Positions 9,301-11,743 of a DNA stretch of 11,743 bases are shown in pieces; the first letter of the stretch is position 1; the number at the start of each line of letters is the position of its first letter. Both the position numbers and the translations under genes were made by a program. Source of the stretch: Gonium pectorale (taxonomy: Eukaryota; Chlorophyta; Chlorophyceae; Chlamydomonadales; Volvocaceae); contig LSYV01000025.1 in the NCBI GenBank assembly GCA_001584585.1, positions 1,072,844 to 1,084,586 on the forward strand, written 5' to 3'. The notes beneath the pieces were generated by a model. It was given only the letters and a program-made list of their open reading frames with translations. It was not told the DNA's origin and ran no database searches.

Positions 9301-11743
9301 AACTCCACCAACGGCTGCAAGGCGGAGCTGCTGGGTGGCATCGAGGGCGTGGCGCGCAACGGCACCGCCGTCATGAACGCGATGCGCCTGCGGGCGCTCA
9401 AGGTGCGAGGTCGGGCGGTTGGGTTAAGGGTTGGCGGTTGTGGCTGTGGGTCGGGAGTGGGCGGTTGTGCCCGTCTCCCGCTTTGCGCGGGCTGTCGGGT
9501 GGGCAAAAGTCGCAGTCAGCGACTGGCCTTGCTGCGTCGCTGACGCTGTCGCCGCAGTCCTGTCCTCACCACTTTCGCTCCCCTCTCCAACACGGAAGTC
9601 GTAAGCATACCCTACCCCTATCCCCATACCCCTTACCCCTAACCCCTAAACCCTACCCCTAACCCCCTACGCCTAACCTCCTACCCCTACCCCTACCCCT
9701 CCCATCCTACCTGCACGCGCACGCCGTGCCCTCGCTCCCCTCGAACCCACCCAGGGCGAGAACTACTCGATCGAGTTCAAGGTCGAGGACTCGGTGTTCT
9801 CCGGATCGGTGCGTGACCAGGGGGCCGTGGGTATGAGTCCAGCAAGGTGGTGGAGGCAGGGGGAGGCCGAGGGGCGCGTGGGTCGAGGTGGAGGAGCGTG
9901 GCGTGGAGGAGCGTGGCGTGGAGGCTCGTCACGCGTGGCCAGGGATGGCGTGGCCAGGGATGGCATGGGGTGGGGTACAAGATGGTGGTGGTGGGGAGGC
10001 AGAGGCGCGCGTGGGTTGAGATGGATGAGGTCCGTCACCCGTGGCATCAACACCCCTTCCGTGTTTCGGAGACCGGCGTTGCGTCCGTTGGCCCTCCTCG
10101 TCCACTTTCCGTTCCTGAGGTCAACCGCCTTTTTGCAACCCTTCCACGCTACCTCGTGTCCCCTCCCGGCTGTTGCCGACTCCCAACCCTCCCACCCCGT
10201 CCGACCCGTCTCCCCTCCTTACTACCCGCCTCCCCCCCCGCCTTGCGACCCCTCCTCACTACCCCCCCCCCCCCGCCTCCCGACCCCTCCGGCAGGTGGA
10301 GCCGCTGGTGGTCAACGTGACAGTGCCCGCCTGCCTGATCGGCGAGGTGCCCCGCGACAACGGCTACCTGTGCCAGAAGTGCGACCCGCGCTCCTTCAGC
10401 CTATGGCTGGTGCGTTTTGGGGGAGGGGAGATGGGGATGACAGGTAGACATGGGATGACCACGGGAGGGGGCGTGTGCGGGAGGCGCAGCGGAAGGGAAG
10501 CGCCCGAATCACTCCCGGACCTGCGTGTTTTAATCCTCCACCCATCTCTCCACCCATCTCTACCCCCGAACCCGCCTCCAGGACGTGGACCCGCTGGTCA
10601 ACTGCACCTATCCCAACCTGTCGGAGATTACCTGCCTGCCCTGCCCCGACGGCGGCGAGTGCCCCGGCGGCGCGCTGGTGGTGCCGCGGCAGGGCCTGTG
10701 GCACAGCGCCGCCAACAGCACCTCCATCAACCCCTGCCAGAACCAGGAGGCGTGCCGCGACGGGGACGACGAGGCGCAGGTGGGTGGTGTGGGGTGGATG
10801 TGTGTTTTGCGGGGGGGGAGGGGGGGGAGGGGTGCCGCCTGAGGGCTGGAAGGCGGGGAAAATCTGTACATGTTTTATGGAATAACATAGAAAAGGGTTT
10901 TGCTGTTGTGAGGAGAAAACCAAAAACAAGGAGGCCATGGCTTACGTAGTACGAAGGGTAAGAGACGCAGGAAGCGCAGAGCGTTCTTGTCGAGGAGACT
11001 TCACCGCGCGCCTGGATTGTAGCGTGTGCGCATGGAAGGCACCCCCGCCACGTCGACGATGTCACTGCTCCTCTCACCCTAGTCATCGTGCTCCCTGCCC
11101 CGCTCACCCCGCTCCCCTGCCCCCCGCAGGACAACCTAGTTGCGTGCCAGGAGTGGTGGTACTCCCGTCCGTCGGGCTTCGACTACCAGGCCTTTGCGGA
11201 CAGGTGGGGGGGAGGGCGCGGCACGGGGGGTTGAAGGAGAGAGGGTACGAATAACAACCAGCTGGGCGCCAGCAGCCATTGTCCCCACGGCACGGGGGTG
11301 CGGGCATGTGCGGCTCCGCGCCATCATCCCTGGTCCCCAGCGTGGGCTCCGTCCAGCCGCAGCCCCGCAGCCGCCGCCACCGGAACACAGCCGCGGCATC
11401 TGCCGTTCCCCAACTGTAAACGCCATACCTGCCGTCTCTGCCCGCGCCCTATCGGCCGTCGCGAGGCATGTACTGCCGGCGTCCCCCCACCCACCCACCC
11501 ACCCAACCCAACCCACCCCCCACACACGCAGCGTTCGCGACAACAACTCCACGCTGTTCCCCGACGCTCCGGGCGCCCTGGAGGACGGCACCTACAACAC
11601 GTCCGACCCCGGCCTGTGCGTGCTGTGGGGCCTGCCGTACAACCACCCCGCGTCGTACGCGTTCAAGCAGTGCGCCGAGGGATACGGCGGCAATCTGTGC
11701 GCGGTGTGCATCACCGTGGATGGGGTGATGTACGCGGGTGAGC
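1..11743 (+). CDS. Large multi-exon Pmp-type beta-helix / cysteine-rich surface protein, partial at both ends
   Basis: This is a single gene reconstructed by joining 20 exons at GT/AG sites that keep frame (the exon list is in the summary). It gives about 1861 codons and ends in codon phase 1 at a GTGAGC donor at 11738. Seen in the sequence: beta-helix rungs with FxxN and GGG/GGA signatures (residues about 1-80 and 1020-1450), seven copies of an unrecognised module of about 102 residues (residues about 186-877), and a cysteine-rich C-terminal part (from about residue 1676) with CxxC pairs and GYGGNLCAVC. Known of the family: polymorphic-outer-membrane-protein-like repeats followed by Cys-rich, GCC2/GCC3- or EGF-like segments are widespread in green algae and other protists, usually upstream of transmembrane segments. 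Inferred: an extracellular or cell-surface glycoprotein with many N-glycosylation sequons. Signal peptide, membrane segments and both termini lie outside the window. The substrate or ligand is unknown. Confidence 0.88.
494..2975 (+). CDS. Exon 2: giant intron-free exon with seven-copy tandem module
   Basis: This exon encodes residues 101-928. It opens after CCCTCCCAG at 493. The first 84 or so residues (RMTPRGRELLHSVETAV onward) may hold a decayed extra copy of the module, since QSVVQLAVGSTLPYTNW resembles the end of one unit and the start of the next. Seven units follow at 747-2822, and then an acidic tail (VDDEVDRSC). It is 2482 nt long, while the other complete exons are 54-345 nt. The chosen donor GTCCGT at 2976 is atypical for this gene. 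A GTATGT at 3024 is also phase-compatible and would add 16 residues. I recognise no named domain. The amino-acid pattern is beta-rich and non-cytosolic: Gly, Thr, Ser and Asn rich, nearly Lys-free, with many N-x-S/T sites. Confidence 0.85.
747..1052 (+). repeat. Module copy 1 (divergent)
   Basis: This unit covers residues about 186-287 (102 aa). It starts NWNDFLI in place of the usual W..Y..LW and lacks the LYD motif. Its second half is canonical: LTVQGSRWLVSNGTLLQP followed by LTVVPAARGSIS. The N-G-T sequon is at 948-956. Confidence 0.75.
1053..1367 (+). repeat. Module copy 2
   Basis: This unit covers residues about 288-392 (105 aa). It starts EWNRHVLW, then TILYDTATG, then GGWAVGNGSIV, and ends VTAIPAAGSSVRVGAGSE. 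The N-G-S sequon is at 1257-1265. Confidence 0.8.
1368..1673 (+). repeat. Module copy 3 (LYD position altered)
   Basis: This unit covers residues about 393-494 (102 aa). It starts DWSSYMIRLNG. The LYD position reads VELEN, so the motif is lost. LPDGAGVSLGAGT and ISVQGSSWTLPNNTLLAP are conserved. The sequon at the shared position is N-N-T (1569-1577). Confidence 0.78.
1674..1976 (+). repeat. Module copy 4 (best consensus)
   Basis: This unit covers residues about 495-595 (101 aa). It contains SWNRYTLWAGPADTVLYD, then LPDGTSVTLEAGAPL, then VVVDGTQWRLSNGTRLSA, then LTAVPAFLSSISLANGT. The sequon is at 1872-1880. It is the clearest guide to the module's consensus. Confidence 0.82.
1977..2291 (+). 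repeat. Module copy 5
   Basis: This unit covers residues about 596-700 (105 aa). It starts DWYRYVMWAGASQSYLYD. The second-half Trp is replaced (VLGGTLVYGNGSRIS), but the N-G-S sequon stays at 2178-2186. A (CAG)4 run near 2214-2225 encodes a short Gln run before IIVLP. Confidence 0.78.
2292..2597 (+). repeat. Module copy 6 (sequon shifted)
   Basis: This unit covers residues about 701-802 (102 aa). It starts GTAPYIAWTGGNGAYLYD. The second half reads VANRTWSFSNGVSLRLDG, so N-G-V has lost the sequon at 2493, while N-R-T six residues upstream of the expected N-G-V block (2472-2480) supplies another. Confidence 0.78.
2598..2822 (+). repeat. Module copy 7 (C-terminally short)
   Basis: This unit covers residues about 803-877. 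It starts GASRYGIWAGQSGTLLYD, then VADGSTVRFAGGSTI, then MTVTGSTWRFENGTTVDGG. It stops after the N-G-T block (2799-2807). The VPA-type final segment is replaced by a Gly/Thr-rich linker leading to VMGVHVASIDRVDDEVD. Confidence 0.76.
2976..3331 (+). other. Intron 2
   Basis: The intron is phase 0 and 356 bp long. It contains a (GT)10 microsatellite at 3032-3052, and the exon 2 frame stops at 3053-3055. The 3' part is a long C-rich tract ending CCACAG at 3331. A second AG at 3138-3139 (TCCTGCAG) is in the same phase and reads open to exon 3, so an isoform with 64 extra Pro/Leu/Ser-rich residues is possible. I prefer 3331 because the intervening sequence looks like polypyrimidine intron. Confidence 0.65.
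3032..3052. repeat. (GT)10 microsatellite in intron 2
   Basis: An uninterrupted GT dinucleotide run lies about 56 bp inside the intron. It is expected to vary in length between strains. Confidence 0.9.
3332..3676 (+). CDS. Exon 3: re-entry into the beta-helix
   Basis: This exon encodes residues 929-1043, phase 0 at both ends. It begins RLLLGLPLSDFSTANIAPR and contains Tyr/Gly-rich AAYGYDAGGPDVSGYNAS, which resembles the start of a fresh beta-solenoid domain. It ends with a rung: MVLLDVAVAGN followed by VAKLRGGAITVDGG. The last segment, LLDGLR, continues directly into VSDNTVVDGNGGG of exon 4, forming one rung across the junction. The donor is GTGGGT at 3677. Confidence 0.78.
3677..3996 (+). 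other. Intron 3
   Basis: The intron is 320 bp, phase 0, GTGGGT to CACCTAG. It has a purine/G-rich 5' part (GGGAGGGGAAAGGTGG) and a C-rich 3' tract. I see no open coding sequence or repeat of note in it. Confidence 0.75.
3997..4080 (+). CDS. Exon 4: single beta-helix rung
   Basis: This 84-nt, phase 0-0 exon encodes residues 1044-1071. It contains DNTVVDGNGGGMSVHQSGEV, a canonical Pmp-like rung with triple glycine. The acceptor is CCTAG at 3996 and the donor GTGAGG at 4081. The exon itself starts GTGAGC, which looks like a donor, but using 3677 and 3996 is needed to keep the rung intact. Confidence 0.8.
4081..4708 (+). other. Intron 4 (longest, with internal repeats)
   Basis: The intron is 628 bp, phase 0. 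It carries two short direct repeats in nested order: TAACTGCCTGGCTGC at 4131-4145 and 4596-4610, and CCCATGTCTTGCC at 4337-4349 and 4565-4577. It also has a perfect 13-bp tandem duplication CTACACGACCCCG at 4511-4523 and 4524-4536, and GCAAACAGAC at 4398-4407 and 4411-4420. The middle part (about 4200-4500) is less GC-rich than the rest. No ORF with protein-like composition was found. It may include remnants of an inserted element. Confidence 0.7.
4511..4536. repeat. 13-bp perfect tandem duplication
   Basis: CTACACGACCCCG occurs twice back to back within intron 4 and is followed by a decayed third start (CTATGTGGC). Confidence 0.9.
4709..4801 (+). CDS. Exon 5: single beta-helix rung
   Basis: This 93-nt, phase 0-0 exon encodes residues 1072-1102. 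It contains VTSSVFSRNRAAVGSGGGVY, a textbook FxxN...GGG rung. The acceptor is GGCCCCAG at 4708 and the donor GTGGGG at 4802. Confidence 0.85.
4952..4992. repeat. Alternating purine-pyrimidine tract (CG)n(GT)n in intron 5
   Basis: A run of CG dinucleotides (4952-4970) passes without interruption into GT dinucleotides (4971-4985) and then GCATATGT. Strict purine/pyrimidine alternation holds for 41 bp. It lies in the 254-bp intron 5 (4802-5055), whose 5' half is very G-rich. Confidence 0.9.
5056..5250 (+). CDS. Exon 6: two beta-helix rungs
   Basis: This 195-nt, phase 0-0 exon encodes residues 1103-1167. Its rungs are TTLDGNTAAVGGGLSV and CTVSNNTADSS...LGSGGGVM. A loop of about 20 residues rich in Ser/Asn/Gln sits inside the second rung. 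The acceptor is CCCGCAG at 5055 and the donor ATG|GTGGGT at 5251. Intron 6 (194 bp) is short and purine-rich at its start. Confidence 0.87.
5445..5738 (+). CDS. Exon 7: three beta-helix rungs
   Basis: This 294-nt, phase 0-0 exon encodes residues 1168-1265. Its rungs are GTVVRNNSASSRGGGLAS, ETVVAANGGQSAGGVYV and the first half of a third, VLRSDFLDNRALNTTAS, completed by EGFGGGFMV in exon 8. Cysteines occur at SLCNEL and SSSCALL. An inserted loop, ALQTRGTYRPDNPVGAS, separates rungs two and three. The donor is GTGAGC at 5739. Confidence 0.88.
5739..6201 (+). other. Intron 7
   Basis: The intron is 463 bp, phase 0, GTGAGC to CTCCGCAG. Near the start there are near-tandem GCTGTGTTGGCATGGGCTGC-like segments (about 5779-5817, a GTGTTGGCATGGGCTGCGTT / GGCACGGGCTGTG pair). 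A short inverted repeat TGGGGA...TCCCCA lies at 6093-6110. No coding sequence was identified; the rung split between exons 7 and 8 joins without a gap, so no missed exon is needed. Confidence 0.75.
6202..6327 (+). CDS. Exon 8: beta-helix rungs
   Basis: This 126-nt, phase 0-0 exon encodes residues 1266-1307. EGFGGGFMVNGHV completes the rung from exon 7, then DSNFEGNQAAMQGGSIFI forms another. It ends SVCDL. The acceptor is CGCTCCGCAG at 6201 and the donor GTGGGT at 6328. Intron 8 (161 bp) is the shortest in the window. Confidence 0.87.
6489..6625 (+). CDS. Exon 9: inter-rung insert
   Basis: This exon encodes residues 1308-1352 plus two bases of codon 1353. It carries DSTSWFLARNASSPTAFKGM, a possible short helix LLDRTVEALQW and KFCWGTVVY. 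It is not a rung itself and appears to be a loop inserted between the rung ending in exon 8 and the one in exon 10. The donor GTGAGT at 6626 overlaps what would be a TGA stop, and splicing to T6846 gives a Leu codon. Confidence 0.82.
6846..7015 (+). CDS. Exon 10: beta-helix rung and acidic/basic tail
   Basis: This exon encodes residues 1353-1409 plus one base. RFFRNEAARSGGALFASHPE is a further Pmp-like rung. It is followed by SLVCDAVDNPLSINYGAF and DESKMADKVLDAMKK, one of the few Lys-bearing segments of the protein. The acceptor is GCCCGCCAG at 6845. The donor is GTAGGC at 7016, one of only two in the gene not starting GTG. The phase-1 base pairs with CC at 7280-7281 to give Ala. Confidence 0.8.
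7280..7413 (+). CDS. Exon 11
   Basis: This exon encodes residues 1410-1454: SFQVLDNRIVQSCYKDEIMR, a charged middle, then STLEISDNRAK. The VLDNRIV and LEISDNRAK segments resemble degenerate final rungs without the glycine triplet. The acceptor is GCCCCGCAG at 7279. A second AG at 7289-7290 would not keep frame with exon 10. The donor is GTGGGC at 7414. Confidence 0.8.
7414..7922 (+). other. Intron 11
   Basis: The intron is 509 bp, phase 0. It is G-rich at its 5' end (CGGGGGGGGTCGGG near 7436) and C/T-rich at its 3' end, ending TGCCCAG at 7922. Open frames across it have no protein-like composition. I see no missed exon, but the join LEISDNRAK/GYGYLIAII is not independently constrained by a rung motif. 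Confidence 0.65.
7923..7986 (+). CDS. Exon 12: short beta-strand-like exon
   Basis: This 64-nt exon encodes residues 1455-1475 plus one base: GYGYLIAIIPSKLRILEVQW then T. The hydrophobic run YLIAII is too short for a confident membrane segment and is better read as a buried strand. The acceptor is CATGCCCAG at 7922. The donor is GTGAGC at 7987, phase 1, and pairs with GC at 8357 to give Gly. Confidence 0.7.
7987..8356 (+). other. Intron 12
   Basis: The intron is 370 bp, phase 1. It is extremely G-rich at the start (runs of 7-10 G at 7995-8031) and C-rich at the end. At 8138-8153 it holds an exact 16-bp copy of the exon 12/intron 12 junction (CAGTGGACGGGTGAGC, original 7977-7992), including the donor. 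Using the copied donor would shift frame. A short CA run occurs at 8226-8236. Confidence 0.75.
8357..8634 (+). CDS. Exon 13: post-helix linker domain
   Basis: This exon encodes residues 1476-1568. It has GDVVMVNDTLINGMDAQLAM, then a Gly/Asp/Ser-rich flexible stretch (TGDVLSGRDDNGTWALGG), then IDVLQTLEARPLFRAAPG and FDVDTNDFRQ. The Asp-rich loops (DDN, DVDTND) could bind a divalent cation, but no defined EF-hand or cadherin motif is seen. The acceptor is ACCCCCAG at 8356 and the donor GTGGGC at 8635. Confidence 0.8.
8635..8936 (+). other. Intron 13
   Basis: The intron is 302 bp, phase 0, GTGGGC to TTGCCCAG. Its 3' half is an almost pure C/T/A tract with many CCC runs (about 8810-8930). I see nothing else in it. 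Confidence 0.75.
8937..9024 (+). CDS. Exon 14: linker domain, continued
   Basis: This exon encodes residues 1569-1597 plus one base: VVNYHITTYSNIPMDMPIVL then LDALDQVAS. The pattern of a strand, a Pro-containing turn and LDALDQ resembles Ig-like or lectin-like strands often found between the beta-helix and Cys-rich parts of such algal proteins; this assignment is tentative. The donor GTGGGC at 9025, phase 1, joins AG at 9257 to give Glu. Confidence 0.8.
9257..9402 (+). CDS. Exon 15: linker domain, continued
   Basis: This exon encodes residues 1598-1646: NTTLRQAQVRARYLNSTNGC, KAELLGGIEGVARNGTAV and MNAMRLRALK. Three N-glycosylation sequons (NTT, NST, NGT) occur within about 40 residues. The acceptor is GCGCAG at 9256; the next AG two bases on breaks frame. 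The donor is GTGCGA at 9403. Confidence 0.82.
9403..9754 (+). other. Intron 15 with telomere-like tract
   Basis: The intron is 352 bp, phase 0. It contains a G-rich segment GGTTGGGTTAAGGGTTGG near 9417, an acceptor-like GTCGCCGCAG at 9557 followed 43 nt later by donor-like GTAAGC at 9601, and then a C-rich CCCTA/CCCCTAA array (9608-9710). The true acceptor is CCACCCAG at 9754. Confidence 0.75.
9608..9710. repeat. Degenerate telomere-like CCCTA / CCCCTAA(A) array
   Basis: About 100 bp consists of irregular units of 5-8 bp such as CCCCTA, CCCCTAA and CCCTAAA, with point variants. It resembles plant/algal telomeric C-strand repeats (CCCTAAA, CCCTAAAA) but is not a perfect match. It sits inside intron 15, not at a chromosome end. 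Confidence 0.75.
9755..9808 (+). CDS. Exon 16: micro-exon
   Basis: This 54-nt, phase 0-0 exon encodes residues 1647-1664: GENYSIEFKVEDSVFSGS. The G.NYSI.F.V strand directly after RALK fits the last beta-strand of the linker domain and leads into VEPLVVNVTVPAC. The acceptor is CCACCCAG and the donor GTGCGT, both strong. It is the smallest exon in the window. Confidence 0.82.
9809..10295 (+). other. Intron 16
   Basis: The intron is 487 bp, phase 0. The 5' half is G-rich and carries two minisatellites at 9888-9964. The 3' end has a C13 homopolymer-like run near 10262-10274 and ends CCGGCAG. No coding sequence was identified. Confidence 0.75.
9888..9964. repeat. Two adjacent 15-bp minisatellites
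   Basis: GTGGAGGAGCGTGGC is repeated exactly at 9888-9902 and 9903-9917, with a partial third copy from 9918. GTGGCCAGGGATGGC is repeated exactly at 9935-9949 and 9950-9964. The two unit types are related by the GTGG...TGGC frame. Confidence 0.88.
10296..10409 (+). CDS. Exon 17: start of the cysteine-rich domain
   Basis: This exon encodes residues 1665-1702: VEPLVVNVTVPACLIGEVP, then NGYLCQKCDPRSFSLWL. The order V.V.V..C..GE, then C..C, then .FSL is a recurring pattern in algal Pmp-containing proteins, where it opens a tandem CxxC domain of the GCC2/GCC3 or TNFR-like kind (recognised from memory, not searched). The donor is GTGCGT at 10410. Intron 17 is 172 bp and contains a duplicated CCACCCATCTCT near 10540-10562. 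Confidence 0.85.
10582..10779 (+). CDS. Exon 18: cysteine-rich core
   Basis: This 198-nt, phase 0-0 exon encodes residues 1703-1768. It has DVDPLVNCTYPNLSEITC, then LPCPDGGECPGGALVVP, RQGLWHSAANSTSINPC and QNQEACRDGDDEAQ. The block C..CPDGGECPGG...P..G.W.S...S..I..C.....AC is the most diagnostic part of the family and implies several disulfides outside the cell. The acceptor is CGCCTCCAG at 10581 and the donor GTGGGT at 10780. Confidence 0.9.
10780..11129 (+). other. Intron 18 with AT-rich island
   Basis: The intron is 350 bp, phase 0. It starts G-rich (runs of 7-8 G at 10811-10827) and then shifts sharply to an A/T-rich, A-run-containing stretch at about 10856-10935, unlike anything else nearby except intron 10. 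The 3' end is C-rich and ends CCCCGCAG. No coding sequence was identified. The island could be the remnant of an inserted element. Confidence 0.75.
11130..11203 (+). CDS. Exon 19: cysteine-rich domain, continued
   Basis: This exon encodes residues 1769-1792 plus two bases: DNLVACQEWWYSRPSGFD then YQAFAD. The adjacent tryptophans after Cys may form a hydrophobic core strand. The acceptor is CCCGCAG at 11129. The donor GTGGGG at 11204 leaves AG, completed by C11532 to give Ser. Confidence 0.78.
11204..11531 (+). other. Intron 19
   Basis: The intron is 328 bp, phase 2. The 3' part has a CCCA repeat tract (about 11487-11515) followed by CACACACGCAG. No coding sequence was identified. Confidence 0.75.
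11532..11737 (+). CDS. Exon 20: EGF-like / CxxC end of the window
   Basis: This exon encodes residues 1793-1861 plus one base. It reads VRDNNSTLFPDAPGALEDG, TYNTSDPGLCVLWGLPYNHP and then QCAEGYGGNLCAVCITVDG. The C.EGY.GNLC..C signature is EGF/laminin-like and typical of the last Cys-rich unit before the membrane region in such proteins. It begins at CACACGCAG and its frame has no early Met. The donor GTGAGC at 11738 runs to the window edge, so the gene continues. Confidence 0.85.

Noticed and set aside
1..11743. Prokaryotic origin (bacterial Pmp autotransporter gene)
   Set aside because: Coding frames are interrupted by many phase-consistent GT...AG introns, and the intronic microsatellites and C-rich acceptor tracts fit an algal nuclear gene.

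Overview
The window is a GC-rich, intron-dense stretch of a nuclear genome, most like a volvocine green alga (Chlamydomonas/Volvox group). The reasons are strong G/C at third codon positions, short exons split by GC-rich introns of 160-630 bp that nearly all start GTG and end in a C-rich tract plus CAG, (GT)n/(CG)n microsatellites inside introns, and a protein of a type common in these algae. No rRNA, tRNA, CRISPR array, complete mobile element or second gene was found. The organism is inferred from composition and protein type only.

All convincing coding sequence belongs to ONE plus-strand gene that enters at base 1 and leaves at the right edge. I reconstruct 20 exons: 1-302, 494-2975, 3332-3676, 3997-4080, 4709-4801, 5056-5250, 5445-5738, 6202-6327, 6489-6625, 6846-7015, 7280-7413, 7923-7986, 8357-8634, 8937-9024, 9257-9402, 9755-9808, 10296-10409, 10582-10779, 11130-11203, 11532-11737. 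Every junction keeps the reading frame, giving about 1861 codons with neither the start nor the stop codon present.

Layout of the protein, N to C: (i) a stretch of Pmp-like right-handed beta-helix rungs (exon 1); (ii) one very large intron-free exon (494-2975) carrying seven tandem copies of a roughly 102-105-residue module that I do not recognise, with conserved W, LYD and N-G-T/S positions; (iii) resumption of beta-helix rungs with repeated FxxN...GGG signatures (exons 3-8, 10 and probably 11); (iv) a linker of beta-strand-like, extracellular-looking segments (exons 12-16); (v) a cysteine-rich domain with CxxC pairs and a GYGGNLCAVC signature (exons 17-20), which in related algal proteins normally precedes a membrane region. 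The product is therefore best read as a large secreted or cell-surface, receptor-like glycoprotein.

The introns hold several non-coding curiosities: a 41-bp alternating purine-pyrimidine tract, a telomere-like C-rich array, small minisatellites, a copied splice-donor segment, AT-rich islands, and an in-frame alternative acceptor. The unknown tandem module in exon 2 is the best candidate for something undescribed.
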